Shown: positions 48,681-62,216 of the stretch, piece by piece | Layout of the letters: each line of letters starts with the position of its first letter | How positions within the stretch are numbered: the first letter of the stretch is position 1 | DNA from: Cinclus cinclus | Lineage: Eukaryota; Chordata; Aves; Passeriformes; Cinclidae | Length of the DNA stretch: 64,000 bases | Direction of reading: 5' to 3' | NCBI RefSeq assembly: GCF_963662255.1 | Contig: NC_085047.1 | Location: 105,022,181-105,086,180 of the forward strand | Notes under the pieces: generated by a model | Told to the model about the DNA's origin: nothing | The model's input: only the letters and a program-made list of their open reading frames with translations | Database searches by the model: none | Made by a program: the position numbers and the translations under genes

Positions 48681-51600
48681 TGAGTGAGATTTCTGGACTG
48701 TAAATTCCTTGCTAAGTAGACTTCAATTTATTGTATAAAGTACTGAATGCAAACCAGCACTCAACTCCGAGGGACCATTTATATTTGATGTAAACAGGAA
48801 GAAAAAAAACCAAAACCACAGCACTAAAATAACCCTGTAAAATGTGAAATGGCAATGCAGATACAGGTAGTTCATAAGTGTTTCTCCCTACCTTGATTTT
48901 ACATCTTTTTCCCCAGTTAATCACATTTGCGGTTGAAAAAATAATATTGAAATACGGAAAATATCTATGTTCTCCAGTGAGTTGTAAATTCTTCCCCAAT
49001 TCTTCTTCTTGTCATTACACACAATTGCTCTCCTGTAGCCCACTCTTCAATGCTCTTGCACGGCCTTTGATTCATATTATTTCAGATCAATTACTCATAT
49101 AACAATATAGTTTTCCTGTTAGAAGACTATCTTACTAGATAAGCATTCTGCAGGTTCCTGGTTTTTGGGTGTTGGTTGGTTTATTTTGTGTGTGTGTGTT
49201 TTATATGAAGAAACAAACTATGCCATGGATTAGGTTTATTTTGCAGGGCAAACTTTAAAACTCCTCAAAATCTTCTGACCTGTCAAAGGAGAAAACCTCT
49301 TCAGCTGGGACAGATTTGCACTGATTAACTTTGTCATGCTATTTTCAGCTGAAGTTTGACTGTGTAGGAGTTAAATAAAAACCAGGGAAAGTCTCAGATG
49401 TGAATTCATAGACTATTCCCTTGAATGTAGCTGTTAAAAATCCCCATGGATACTGTTAGCCTTGCTTCTAGCACGGTACTTACACTGCCATTCTCTGTGT
49501 GTGCTTAGTGAGAGTGAGTCAAGCTTTATAATAGCTGTAAAGATGCCTGAGATTCAAAAAGGTCCCTGGGTTATTTCATGCTATGAAGCATTCATTTTTT
49601 GAATAAGATTTGTCAGGACCAGTGGTACAGACAATCAGCATATGCATCAGCAGCACTGCAGAGCTGTATTTTCTTTAGACCACAGTACTTTTCTGAGAGA
49701 TCAGACTCTGATGGATCAAACACTGAGCAGGGTCAAACCCTTCTCTCTGAGTTAGTGGAAACAGCGGGGAGCATGAAGTAACAAGCCAATACTAAATGCC
49801 CCTGAAAATTAATCACTTCATGAGCTTCATCTTAGCAAGTCAGTGTCCATGGAGACTGCGAATAGAGCAACAACAGACAGACCTTAAAGACCTTGGTGTT
49901 TCTGCTAACAAATGCAGCTGTTGCCAATGCTTGACAGAATTACAGACTTCAAGGTACAATTGGTGTTTCCTTCCAGAAAGACTTGGCTTGTTAGATCGGC
50001 ATCCTAAGTCACAGCAGGAAGGAAAAATGGTTTGAAAAGTTGCAGTCAAAAAGAGGGTTTGTATGTTTTTGGCTACAGCAGATTCATTTCCTAGTCAGTT
50101 TGTTGCTTGATTAAACTACATAATCATTATAGGAGGCAATTAACTGAGACATTATAAAGGTGAGTTCATTCAGAATCAAGCCAGGTGTCTCTAGTTTTAA
50201 AGCTGGAAGGTTCAGAATTCACAGAAAAGCTTGTTGCCCTTCCTCCTCTCCCTCTCAAAAATGTTAGCTCTCTGAAAGCAGAACTTACAGATGGCATAAT
50301 GCAATGCCTTAGCAATTAATTTGGGACATCTGGACATTAATCCAGTATTGATTGAACTAAGAGTCTCTTCCTGCTCCTGCAGTCCCCTCAGATCTTTCAC
50401 CTGTCAACATTTTTCTTCAATAAAAGACCTTTCTCTTTGGGCAGTGTGAATAGTGCAGAGACCAATACTAGTAACTTTGTCTGAGGTGAGCCCCAGTTTG
50501 AGACTGAACCAGCTTCCAAATACTCTGTCATAAGTCTGTATCTGTTCGTAGGACTTATCACACTGAATCCAAACAGGTGAAGCATAAGAAAATCAGGGTC
50601 TGGATGTCCTGTTGCTAGAGGGCATTTACCCTGCTCTTTCTGGACCCTTCATTGCTTGTGATTGACAATGTCTTAAACTTGTGACTATGATGGTCCAGTT
50701 TACTGTAATTTAAATTTTTCTCTACTGGACTAGAGAAAGAAGGGTGCTCAGTAGTTTCTGGGCTTTCTTTTCTATTTGTTTCTGTTTTTGGTATAGCTTT
50801 CACAGGTCCAGCTCTCTTGAAAGTAAAGGAATTAAACTGTTGGCTAGACTTTGCTTTATTGGGTTGAGTTAGTGCTTTGGATCTGCAGCTTTTCTTTTTA
50901 AAAAATTCATCCTTCTGAAATGCTCTGTCATTTTTGTGGAAGCCCTTTGCAGCAAAAGAAGTTGGACATGGCAGTGTTTGGCATAGTATTTTTTGTCTTG
51001 TTTTTATTGTTTTTTCCAGAAAAAATGCTCTACATGGGTAAAGAAGCTGAAATATTTGCTCCAGAATGAATAATGTCAGGTGCTGTCCTAGCAGTTGTAG
51101 CTAAACGCTGAAGCTGTGATCTTGACAGAAGGCACTTGTAAACACTGCACAGTTTTGAGAACATGACTCTGGGGTGCCTGCTTTTCCCATTGTCCAACAT
51201 TAGAAGGTAAATGAGGGGAGAAAAGCAAGTAAAAGTGTGTCTTCCACACCAGAGATATTAGGTGCAGTAAGCACTGCAGAGGATTAGCACCAGTTCTTGT
51301 TAAGCAGCTTCATGTACATGTTATACTAAAAAAAAAGAGGCAAGTGCATGCAATGAGGACATGCTGAAGCAGATAAAGTTGTGAATCTCCTGGAAAATTA
51401 AGATAACTTTATTTAGCTAATTTCTGAAGTCTGGCCTAACCTAAGCTTTTAGATACATAATTAAGTGAACATATACTGAAAAGAGATTAGAATATCCCTT
51501 CTATTCAATGCCAAAGTTCCCTGATATTAATAGCCCAATGTTTTTCACTTAAATTGAGAGTTCAGGGCTATTATGGATCCCTGTGCTGAGTCCTGTCAAA

Positions 51601-54600
51601 CACTTCATCCTCTCATCTGTCATACACAGATTTCAGAGCCACACCATCTATTTATAATACCTTTTTTCTTTTGTTTCTGTGTTAGAGGAAGTTACTCAGG
51701 TGTCCAGTTTCCCATGTGTTGTGACCTACTGACACAAGTCATTGTCAGTATTGTTGTCCTTGGCTGCCACAGGGCAAGGAAAAAGACGGAGGGAATTGCT
51801 TTCTACTGCTGAAAAAGGAATGCTATCAGAATTCAGTAAAATTAACAAAGAAGGTAATGGAGCTGTGAAATTTTAATTTTTCAAACCAGCCAGAAAATGC
51901 ATGTGTTGAGGTTGTCAGTGATATTTTAAAAATATGGAAATAGTTAATATAAGGCAATGTTTTTTCCTATTCTGCCAGTTATTTTATGCTCTTTTATGAG
52001 CTCAGTGGTACAACACTGATGATGACAATCTGCAACGATTATTTCTGTTTGTCATTCTGATAGAAAGTTTTTTGGGTAATGATAGCCATTAACACATGGA
52101 CAAGACATATGTACAGATTTTTTTACCTTGTGAAGGTTATAAAAATCCCTCATCATAAAAACGAGGGACATTCAACACTTCTGATTCCTGATTTCCACCC
52201 AGGAGTGGTGGAAAAAAAGGATGTTTCAGTGGTATTGCATGCTATGTCTGACCCTGAAAACTGCAGCTCCTTCCCAAAGTTGTTTTTAGAGTGGCATTAT
52301 TAAATGCTGTGTTGCCATGAATTGTCAATTGAACTGTGAGTCTATGGCTGTGAAATACCATAGTTAGGGGACTGTGTTATCTCTAGAAATGCAAGATGCT
52401 TAAATCCTATTTAGAGCATCATCACTTAAGCACCATTCCAGAAAAAGTAGTGACATTTCCCTCTAGCCAGAGGTAGGATGCTCAGGCAGGGTGGGAGATG
52501 CTCACAGGCAGTCACCCTCTCTTCCCTGAGGCATTTCAAGACTCCACCTGCATCTCCTAACAGGAAGGTCCATGTTGGTTGCTTCCACTGTCTTTTGCCC
52601 TTGGTTTCACTGGTGTAGGCTGCCAGCTGAAATACACGCTCACAAAACAGGTCATGATTTCTTGATGATCCGTATGTTCCAAAATTAACCTCAAGCTTTA
52701 TTTTTAATTTTTTTTTGTTTTTCCTGATGAACAAACACACAGTTACATTTCCTGTTTTCAGTGTGAATCACTTTCCTTTTGTGTTTTACTCCCAAAAGAT
52801 TTTTTTTTACAGCATCAGGTGATAAGAGGCAGAGATGTAGAAAGACTCAGGTCGTGCTTATTCCCTGATGCATTGCTACTTGGTTTGTTTTTAACAATAA
52901 ATGCCCTTTTAAGAAAACAATGTGAAAAATTATAATTCTCTATAGCAGTAGGGGAAATACTTTACATCTTTTAGGAGTGTGGTTCTTCAGTTTTTCAAAA
53001 ATTAAAAGCTTGACCTTTAATAAAGGCATCTTTTATTTGAGTCCCCCAGCTTGCCTTGAGTTTATTCTAGTAACAGTGCACTCAGCACTGAGATATCTTG
53101 TGTTAAATGAACATTGGAAACTATCATTTGAGCAGAAATACAGTAAAGTAAATATTGTTAAGGACCATTTGCTATGGAAAAATAGGTTGCTACTAAGCAC
53201 TCTGTAGCAGCTTAGCTTGTTTCCCCCTTTTTTCATGCTTTCATCTGAAGTCTTTCCACTGAACTCTGGCTGAAGCTGAAAAACTTGCATGGCACAGACA
53301 TCTCAAATTGTACCTAGTAACTTTCTCAGCCTAGTGTACCTCAAATCTCCACTAAAATAGCTCCCAGGAGTTTCAAAAGTTAGTACGATCAAAAGATTGT
53401 TATTATGTCTTGCCCTTTAAGGAAGGCAATGTAAAGTACATGTCAGCTATGTTCCTTCTGAGTTATTCCCCCTAAATACTCCAAGGATGCTGTTCCCTGA
53501 CTGTTCTCTTACCTTCTCTTGTACTACTTAGTTATCTCAGAGTTTTTTTGGTGACAAATTCCTGCATGGAATTTGACCTTTCCATTAATGTCAACTCTGT
53601 CTTCATGGAACCACTAGTCCATTGTGTTTAAGAGGGAGCAAGTAAGCCAGATACTGCCTGGGTGGCTATTTTTTGGCCTATTTTTAATTTAAATGTCAAT
53701 TTTTAAAATGAGATGAAGGGCAATTGTGAACTTTATATGTTTCTTCATTAATACATGGTGTAATAGTAATAATTATAGGAAAAAAAGGATAAACAGTATT
53801 CCAGCTGAACTTTTGACAAAAGCTGAAATTCTTTGAAATGAATACATTTTTCTTTTTGGCCTCATAACCTTGTGGTTGGAATCTTATCTTTGTCTTTTCA
53901 GGTGAGATAATAAGGAGGTGGTGCAGTGAGCTGCAAAAAGAGTGAATATCAGTGTGTATATGAAGTATAATTTCTGAAACTGCAAGTGACTGCAAATACT
54001 GATGTTTCTCTACACTGAGAAACATCTGTATTGAGTCAATTGTATGATGAAAATCTGAAAGTAAAGGGGGAGTGAGAAACACAAACTGAAAGAAAATATG
54101 TGTTTTCCACAAGCGCAGATTCACTGACAATATCAACAGCTCTTGAGGAATAAAAAGCTTTTATGAAAACATCAATTTGCTTATTTTGGAAAATAAACCT
54201 GCGCTTAGGAGCTGAAGCTAAGCCATCAGTTTTTGAGAAGTGTCCCCCATGGTCTGTGCAGCTCTGTTAGAGAACTATGGCCTTCAGCATGCACTTCAAA
54301 GTGTGGACAGCTCTACTCTGCTACAGACAGGAGAAGCTTGGTTGCAGTGGTACTCTGCCATTTCCCTCTGTGCTATTTCCTTCAGCAATCCAGAGTTCAC
54401 AAGAAGTCTGAGTCTCAACAGGATGAGTTTGACATATATTTTTGTGGATAATGCTTTTGTATTCTTGGGGGTTAGAGGGGAAAACAGTGGGCTTATGATT
54501 CAGGGTTCAAAGCGCTGGAGAATTTGCCTCTCTTTCTTGCTTAGAGGTATGTTGCATTTTTGGAAGGCAGTGATTGCTGATCTGAGCTGAACAGACAGAT

Positions 54601-57549
54601 TTTCTACAAAGCATAACTGCAGCATCTTACCCTAAAGGACTCCAAAGAATAAAAAGTGCTGATATGCTGTATGTCTTACACTGCTTCACCTCAAATTTTG
54701 TACATTTCTCAAGCTGGCAAAGAGGTGGAACAATATTTTTAGTGGGCCACATCTCTTTTACTACATTGGCTGTTTTGATTTTTATTTATTATTAGCCATT
54801 ATCTGCAATGGCTAAGAGCTCAGACATCTAATTGAACGAGACTTTAAATGTCTTGCAACTCAGTTTTGATACCACATTAATAGCCTTGATAAATGTTCCA
54901 AATTAGGTTATTTCTTCCTTCATGACTTCCAAGTTACCTTGTTCTGCATAACAGCTGCTGAGATCAGTGGTGGCCACAGCCCTGTAGCAGAAAATTAGCC
55001 TGGATAGGCTTATAGGATATTTCTGCTTTTTGCACGGTGTTGCCCATGTCCATTCCCTTCCTTATAGTGCTGAGGAAATAACAACCCCCCAGCACTATCA
55101 GGTCTACATCAGTAGCATTTTGATTCTGGAAGCAGAGGAGGGGTCTTAGGCCCAATGTTCTGCTTCCCTTCTGCAGCAGAACTCCTATCAATAGAAATAA
55201 GCTCAGAAGCCTCTCAGATATTTTTTTTTTTTTTTTCTTTTTTTTTTTTTTAATCCAGCAGGGAATCTGGAAAGCGTTTAGGGGCCCAACTGGAGATAGG
55301 CACCTGTGAAGTAAAGAGTGGAGCATTTGCCTTCTGGAAAAGAGTTTGAAAAGGTCACAGAAAAGCTCCATTCTTCCTCCCCACTCCCATTTATTTCTAA
55401 GTATATTTGATCCTGCTGTGCATGAAACCTCAAATCTATAAACAAGATTGAATGGTCTTAGACTCTCACTTTTCCTAACAGTAAGTTTTGGGTGGATTGA
55501 ATTGACAGAAAGATTTATTCAGAATAGCTCAGTATGAGATTCAGTTCTCAGATTAATGATTTAATTTCACTGAGGGACATGGAAGTTCTTTTAAAATGTG
55601 TATTTAGGCTCACAGGTAGCAGTAGGTCAAAGTACACTCAGGGCAGTTTCTAAACAATCCCTCCATGATTTAAATTAAGCCATTTAATTGTGAATTGGAG
55701 GTAGTATTAAAAACCCTCATATTCAGGTAAGGAATCTTCAGACCTGCTCCCTAGTGCAAAAAATTGATTTCAGAAAACCCAAAGAATCACGAAAGGACAT
55801 CAGAGTGGGAGCACTGGGTGGAGGCAGTGTCAGAGAGAAAGAATAGTAAGAACGAGCATTGTACTTTGATTAAGCTCTTCTCCCCTGCAGTGTGGAGGGC
55901 ATATTGTGAAAAGAACATCTTTGTAGGTGGTTTTTTTTTTTGTCCTGCAATCTCTCACAGCCTGTGTTTAAAAATACCAGCTTTTACTTTAGGCAAAAGA
56001 AGAAGTATTTGTGCTATTAAAAAGATGAGTAAAAATTGTTGCTAGCAGAACATATCTGAGCCATATCGCAGCAATGGAGCATTTGGTTTAAGTATAGTAG
56101 TTAATCTGCTGGCTATGCTAGTGGGGCTGCCTTCTGTACTGAAATGCTTGAGCACTTGTCTTAAATCTCAGAGATCCCAGGGTGGTTTGAGCAGCAACAT
56201 CTTCCATAATTAATTGCATGTGTAATGTAGCCCATTTGAGAGGTCTGTGATTACCTGCCTGTATGTTCTTGAACACATTACAATACTAACAACTACTAAT
56301 TTTAATTAAAACTTTGAAACGTCCATTGGTTGGAATATTCATTAGTATCACTTGATTATGTTGTTTTGTAATCTTCTGCACTATCTTCATTACTGATTAT
56401 CAAGACTAAGCAAAAGTGTGACACTTCAGAGCACATTCCTCTCCTGTAAGGACAACAGTCTTCAGAGGTATATTTTAATTTTGTTTTGTTAAGAGACAAA
56501 ATAATCTCCTCCTCCTCAAAATACTAGGAGTCTGTAACACACAGACAAACCCTCCATCTGTCACGACCTCAGTCCTACAGATCAAATGATCTTCAAAATG
56601 CTAACAGAAATATACAGAAATATAAGGCTTGTGCAGTGGTTTCTCATTTATCCTTTATCTCTAGATTTTTTAAAAATTTATATCTACCTGATAGAGATGG
56701 GACTGAAATGCTAATACAAGCCAAGCAATAATGTAAATTTGTGTAATCTGAAATTTCACTTTCTCACTCTTAAGTAAAGTCTTTGACTTAAGCCAATACT
56801 TGGGCATCCACTTCATTTCCCTATCAGTGGCCTGAAGTCTAATTTTCTGAGAACTTTCTGACTCCTTCCCTTGGATTTCTTTTTTGCCTTGAAGAAACCT
56901 TCTGTCAAACCTTTGGGATGGGCAAAGAATTTTCAGTGAGTTCTGTCATCAGAAATTATTTAGAAATCATCATAAATTATTTGGAACACTAACCACTCAT
57001 TGAGCTAGAGTCATGAGAAGTTTTTAAAGGAGCTTGCAGCCTATGACTATCCACAATATAGCATTCCTTGGGCATTATGTAATAGATCCTGGGCATCTAG
57101 AAAGCCACACAAAAGTAAAATTCCAACATAAATGGAGTGAGAAAAATGTTTTGAATAACTACTGCCAATAAATAGCAGCTCCTCTGGAAGGAATAATGAC
57201 CTCAAAGATAGAAATAAAATGTGCTGATGCTCTCACACCACAGAAGGTAAGAATCAGTTTGTCAGCACTACAGAAAATTCTGCAGCAGCTGATATTTTTA
57301 TATGCCATATAAAAATAAGTGCCACAGTTTCTTTGTCTCATCAGTAATTTTATTGCTTTAATTGTGATCAATTTGATAGCAGTTATTTCCTTAGTGACCT
57401 GTGCAACAAAATATGCGGAAGACAGGTTTTCAGACTGCTAAAGAGATAATCTAATAAGAATTGTCCACGGCCACCATAGCTTTGATACATAATATTCATA
57501 GACTCAGCAGCTATCAGATATTAAGAAATGATCCAGGGTCATCTGCAGC
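48681..57549. other. Long unique non-coding stretch
   Basis: About 8.9 kb without a recognised gene or transposon. It holds a short TG run (about 49191-49199), a near-pure T tract at 55220-55251, and an inverted repeat at 54792-54815 (TTAGCCATT and AATGGCTAA around a six-base loop). 56190-56400 is rich in AATTAAT-type cores. The longest frame, 146 codons minus at 53696-54136, has AT-driven composition and matches no family I know. Confidence 0.5.
55220..55251. repeat. Poly-T tract
   Basis: Two T-runs are broken by a single C. Read on the minus strand it is an A-rich tail-like tract, but no transposon body or target-site duplication is visible beside it, so I call it simple repeat only. Confidence 0.9.
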
Positions 57550-57602
57550 ACATCACATCACATCACATCACATCACATCACATCACATCACATCGCATCA
57601 CA
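57550..57602. repeat. (CATCA)n pentanucleotide microsatellite
   Basis: About ten CATCA units run from 57550. The run is pure except for one CATCG near the right end. Neighbouring frames encode Thr-Ser-His-His-Ile runs that come from the repeat. Confidence 0.97.
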
Positions 57603-59079
57603 CTGCCCTCAAGTACTCTGAAGGAAGGAATCTTCCTTGCAAGTAGTGTGGATATGCTCAGCCTAATGATAATGTCTTATTTTTGGGCAATCATCCTCAT
57701 TTGTGGGTAATTTGGGATGAGCCGTAAGACGTATTGACTATCCCAGAAAGCCAAGAACGTTTCTGATGTGCCAAAGTGCTCAAGGATTCATGATGTAAGC
57801 AGCAGCTCTCTGAAAGCCTGTGACAATCAGGACACTGGTGCCCCACTGGAGGCAGTGCATGGTCTGTCAGAACCCTGCTTGAAACGGGGACAAAAGCAGG
57901 GCTGTGATTCTGAAGGCAATAGTCTGTAACAATCACACCTAGACTTAAAATTGTCCAAAAACAACATATTCCCTGCGACAGTATATTTCTGTGTACAGCT
58001 CAGAAATGTTGCTGTGATGTATTGTTAGCTTTAATTTCCAGCTATTGCATCTTGTTCTATCATTGCCAGGTAGACAGGAAAACCAGGTATTGTCAAATTC
58101 CTCTCAGGCACTTACATCTTTCAGATTGCCAAGTAATTTCCATTTCAGATTGTCAAGCAATTTCCAGAGATGAATTCCAGATTGTGAGATTTGGGTACTT
58201 AGACAGAATGCTTTCATATATCTTGCCAGGCCTCCAGCTGCTCATTAAGAAAAGCACTGTTCTCCTGGAAGTACTGGGTCACCCCTGCCATCTCCTTCCA
58301 GGTGTCTTGCATGGTAACCTGGCCAGAAATACTCGTTTAGGACAGGTGTCACTGCAAGGCTGAGATTCTCCTCTCCACCCCAGCCAGGCTGTTGGGCCTC
58401 TTCCAGATTCAGTGAGTCAAAATATGGTGCTCACAATAATTTCTCAAATTTGAACACCAGCTGATGAATGAGAGGAATTATAATTTATATAATAATGACT
58501 GTTACTGAAAATGGAAGTAGCCTGTTAAAAGGAGATTAAAAGCTACAGGCAAAAGGTTAAAATATTTGCAGTTGGTATGGTGACTGCTAAAAAACAGAGA
58601 TACCAACTTTATTCTGTGTGTATCAAAAATTATTTAAAAAAGCAAAAAAAAACCCCAAATACAGTCGAACAGCAGAGGTGGCTAGAAAATAGTAGGAATT
58701 AGACCAGATTAAAAGCAAAAAAAGCAAAAGTGGAATAAGGAGGAAGATTTAGAATGAGCTGCCCAGGGTAAAATACACAGTTATTTTTTTCCCCTTCAAG
58801 CTGATTGAAGTGAAGCTTATCAGAGTGCTTGTAGGACAGACAGATTCTCAGGGCATAAATGGTCAGCCTATAGCAGAAAAGCCAAATTTGTTATTTGTCT
58901 TTATGCTCTCTACAAGAATACACAGTGAATTTCTTGCCAAGAAAGAGTGTGAGAAACCTTCTCAAAATGAAGTGTCAAGTTGAATTTCTCAAACTGAAAA
59001 GGTTTTAGACAAATAGGTAAAATGATCAGGAATGAATAAAATCCCCAGATAATATTCTTTCAAGCATTTGAATAGAAAT
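57603..59079. other. Unique non-coding stretch
   Basis: It contains an imperfect 24-bp tandem repeat at 58121-58189 (own entry). A 113-codon plus frame at 58022-58363 runs through that repeat and shows the duplication as SDCQVIS / SDCQAIS. No recognised gene is present. An A-run lies near 58645. Confidence 0.5.
58121..58189. repeat. Imperfect 24-bp tandem repeat
   Basis: TCAGATTGCCAAGTAATTTC (58121) and TCAGATTGTCAAGCAATTTC (58145) start 24 bp apart and continue alike. A partial third copy, CCAGATTGTGAG, begins near 58178. The spacing is a multiple of three, so the frame stays open across it, but nothing else points to coding. Confidence 0.85.
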
Positions 59080-59374
59080 TTAAAATGAAATAGAGAATCA
59101 ATCACAATAGTAGACAACAGTAGTATATTTGACTAAATAATTTCCTGCCTTGAACTATAAAGTAGCAAATGACAAAGGCAATGTAGAGGACTACAGACTA
59201 GACTTTGATATAAAAGCCATAATAAACAGCCTACTTCAGTAAATAGATTTAAAGAATGCCGCCTTTCTTGTATAGATACAAGAATATGACACATGGCAAA
59301 GAATTAGCAAAGTTTCATACAGGGAAGAAATGCCTCACAAATAACCCAGAGCTCTTTGAAGGAGTCAGTGATAT

Positions 59375-59581
59375 ATGAATATAATTACCAAGCTGGTCTA
59401 CCTGGATCTCCAAATAGCTTTTGACATGATCCTTCATCAAAAAGGTTTAAGAAAAATAAGCTGTCTTGAGATTAAAGATAATTTTTTCTTCTGGGTTAAT
59501 AAAAGCAAAATTGATAGAAAATGCAGAGATGGGAAAATGTGGTTATATGATTATGTCAAAGTAAACAAAAGGTACAGATAA
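59375..59581 (+). pseudogene. CR1 RT fragment, motif A
   Basis: A 68-codon open piece of the old CR1 reverse transcriptase. Its first third holds VYLDLQIAFD, the strand with the first catalytic aspartate of the RT palm. The remainder has drifted. The ATG is not native: upstream codons in the same element (59285-59370) still resemble RT-coding sequence in other frames. No host role is implied. Confidence 0.75.
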
Positions 59582-59669
59582 GGAGAGGAATTACAATGGA
59601 TGCTACATTTCAGAAAGTTTAGCTGTTCCATATATTCATAAACGACCTAGAAAAGAAGGTAAATACAGG

Positions 59670-59963
59670 GTGATAAAATTTGCTGCTGATGAGATATTAC
59701 TCAAGGCATTCAACTCTCAAATTGACTGCAAAGAATTACAGGAGGATTTCATGATACTAAATGACTGGACAGTAAAACAGCAGATGAAAGTCAAGGTCAA
59801 TATATGCAAAGAGATGCACATGGAGAAACACATCCTTAATTGTACATACAGAATGATGGTTTCTAAATTAGCTATTGCCTCTCAGGAGAGAGATATTGAA
59901 ATTACTTTAGCTGGTGCTATTAAAACATCAGTTAAATTCTCAACAGTGGTCAAAGGAGCATAA
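59670..59963 (+). pseudogene. CR1 RT fragment, active-site box and thumb
   Basis: A 97-codon open piece of the same relic. It begins with the degraded active-site box KFAADE (normally FADD), followed by the L..DF..LNDW region. The later part, QERDIEITLAGAIKTSVKF, sits where the family has a DLGV....L..S......K pattern. It is separated from the motif A piece by a frameshift and stops between 59582 and 59669. Confidence 0.75.
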
Positions 59964-60470
59964 AGTTTGATAAGAATGGTTAGGAAATGAAATGAGAACA
60001 AAATATAAAATTTGATTAAGCTATTTGATAAATGTGTTGTCTACCGCACCTTAAGCACTGTGTTTAGTTTGTGTTTGTGTTTCTTGAAAAAGGGAAAGAT
60101 GAACAAAAAAGGTCAATGTTATCACAGTGGTGGATTGGTTTCTTTCCAGGAAAAACTTGAACACGTTGGGAAGGAGATGACTCATGATGATATTATATAT
60201 TTTAATGTTAATAAATGTAATGGGCAAGATTGGAGCAAGTTTATTTCTTCACCTTCATAGTGCAAACTGTATAGTTTGTCTTCAGATGATTGCCATGAAT
60301 TAAAAATAGCAACTAGAGACAGAAAAAAAGCAAATGGAAGTACCTTTTTACACTGTGTGTAATTAAATTGCAGCACTCCTTGCAGAGGAAGTTGTGATGA
60401 TCACATGTAAAGCTGGGTTCAAAACCCACTGAGAATGTGAGCTATTAAACACCAGGATGCATCTCATGAA

Positions 60471-62216
60471 TTCCATCAACTGCTCTTCACTGGGGTGAGA
60501 TAGAGGCAGAGAGACTACCCAGTCCTTGCCTGGTCTTTTCATACTTCCTTAACCAGTCGTCCTTGAAGGATAGAGAGGAAGGTGTAGTTTACTTCATTTG
60601 CTCCCTAACTCTTACCATTTATCTTCTGACAGTACCAAGAAAATCCCTTCTTACTAAGCACTCTGCATGTAAAGAGCGAGTGCCTCTCTTTGCCCCTAAG
60701 TGCTTACTTGAAGACCTTGTTAAAAAAAAAGGTAAGGAAGTTTGTCTCAGCGAGATTCTATAACTTGTCCAAGGTTACACAGAGAGCAGCAGGCTGCAGT
60801 GTGTGGCTGAAAAAATAATCCTTGCACTCCAAATGTGGTTAGGAAATATGTCACAGATTTTACTAATGAACATTTTTAATTATCTGGGCCTTGCTTGGAT
60901 TCATTATTCAGAGTCAGTTAGGACCGTGGTCTTATTAATTATACAGCAGTTTTCTGCATTAAGTGATTTAATTATAGAATACTACCTCATTAAAGACAAC
61001 AAAACTGACCAAAATAAAGAATTCTTTAATAAACATAATTGAATCTTTAAGCTTTTAATCAAATTAAACATTGATTATTCATTAAGCGAAATGGAAAACA
61101 TTGTCACCTTAACTGGAAAAAGTGGAGACAAATAAACTAAGGCTTTTCATAGGCTGTATGAAAGTGGGGGTATTGGAAAACTCATAGGTGTACACTAGTG
61201 GGAATTGAGTTCTGATGCTGTTGAGGCAGGCACATGCCCAAAATGGACATGACAGGCATGGAAACTCTTTTCAGGTTCTCCTCAGCACAACCTAGTCCCA
61301 AACTGAACGGCAGGATCATTGTTTTCAGTAGTTTCATCTGTGTAGAGTGTTTGATGACACCTCCAACTCTTAGAGAAATTATTTCATAGATATCAGCATT
61401 TAAATTTTAAATCATTCAGTAGGCAGGCTGTGCTGTTAAAAATGTATCTTCAGTCTCTTTTGCATTACTTTTTTTTCCTACTTTAGTTAGCACAGCATGG
61501 TTAAGATTCTATAATATCCCACAGTTTCTTTAATAAACAAATTAATTGTGTGAATTTTTGACCTCTTCCTTTCTAAAGTTTCTAAGGCTTTTCTAGGATA
61601 GTGTTATATTCTTGAAATCTCCTGAAGATGTTTCTCTTGATGGAACGACATGAAAGTTTTGTCCTATGTTTATCTCCTTTGTAGTGCCCTTTCCTTGAAT
61701 ATGCCATTGTCAAAATCAGTCTAACTTATATTTTTTTTCCTTCCTTCTTGCCTTTTTCTGTAGCACACACACTGTGAGGTTCTTTCTCATCCCTGCTGTC
61801 TCCTATCATTTTTACCTTTGTCCTGATGCTATGGGAGCAGAATGTTCAGTCATTCCATGCTCCACAGTCTTTTTTTCTCTCCTCTCAACTTTATTTCCTT
61901 TGAGTGATGCGGCAACTGCTGCATGGTACCCTCGTCCCATGAACCTCAGGGACACAAAACAGGCAGAATTTGACTAAAGGGAGCAGATAGCATTGTATAC
62001 CTTTTAATTAAACAATTGATGTGCATAATATGACTGCACATACAGTTCACCTGCAATTATTGATGCAGATCAACAGTATGTTGAAACAGTCCCAAGGCAG
62101 GTTTTGAAGTCAAATGCTTCTCTTCCCAGAAAAAAAAAAAAATTCCTGACAGGAGCCCTGCATGAAATTATAGTAATTCCAATCACAGACCATATTTTAC
62201 TTCCTTTGGTTCCTGA
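60471..62216. other. Unique non-coding stretch
   Basis: AT-rich sequence with no recognised gene. 60900-61130 is dense in TTAATTA and ATTGATTATTCATTAA cores and could be a conserved non-coding block, but AT content alone may explain this. T-runs occur near 61470 and 61730, and an A-run at about 62131-62143. Confidence 0.5.

Larger units (their letters stand above)
59080..60470 (+). mobile_element. Ancient CR1-like LINE relic with RT motifs, sense strand
   Basis: This is a decayed copy of an old amniote CR1-type element covering the middle of the reverse transcriptase to the 3' region. At 59375-59581 the frame reads LVYLDLQIAFDMILHQKGL, which is RT motif A (family pattern VYLDFSKAFD.V.H). Around 59640-59700 the plus strand gives a degraded FINDLEKKVN followed by KFAADE. 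That occupies the place of the FADD active-site box, so the second catalytic aspartate is lost. The 59670-59963 frame keeps LQEDFMILNDWTVKQQMKV (family pattern L..DL..L..W......M). Further on, GTACCTTTTTACACTGTGTG and CTCCTTGCAGAGGAAGTTGT (60340-60392) match the post-RT 3' segment. Stops and frameshifts make it inert. Confidence 0.8.

Noticed and set aside
53696..54136. 146-codon minus-strand frame
   Set aside because: It is the longest frame outside repeats, but its Phe/Ile/Lys/His-rich composition follows AT-rich DNA. No domain, splice context or family resemblance was seen.
54792..54815. Perfect 9-bp inverted repeat (TTAGCCATT / AATGGCTAA) with a six-base loop
   Set aside because: Two or three such hairpins are expected by chance in 64 kb. 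No transposon ends or RNA-gene features surround it.
55220..55251. Poly-T tract as the tail of a minus-strand processed pseudogene
   Set aside because: No spliced gene-like body or target-site duplication could be seen on either side.
57541..57602. Repeat array considered as CRISPR-like
   Set aside because: It is a pure five-base tandem repeat with no spacers, in vertebrate DNA. It is an ordinary microsatellite.
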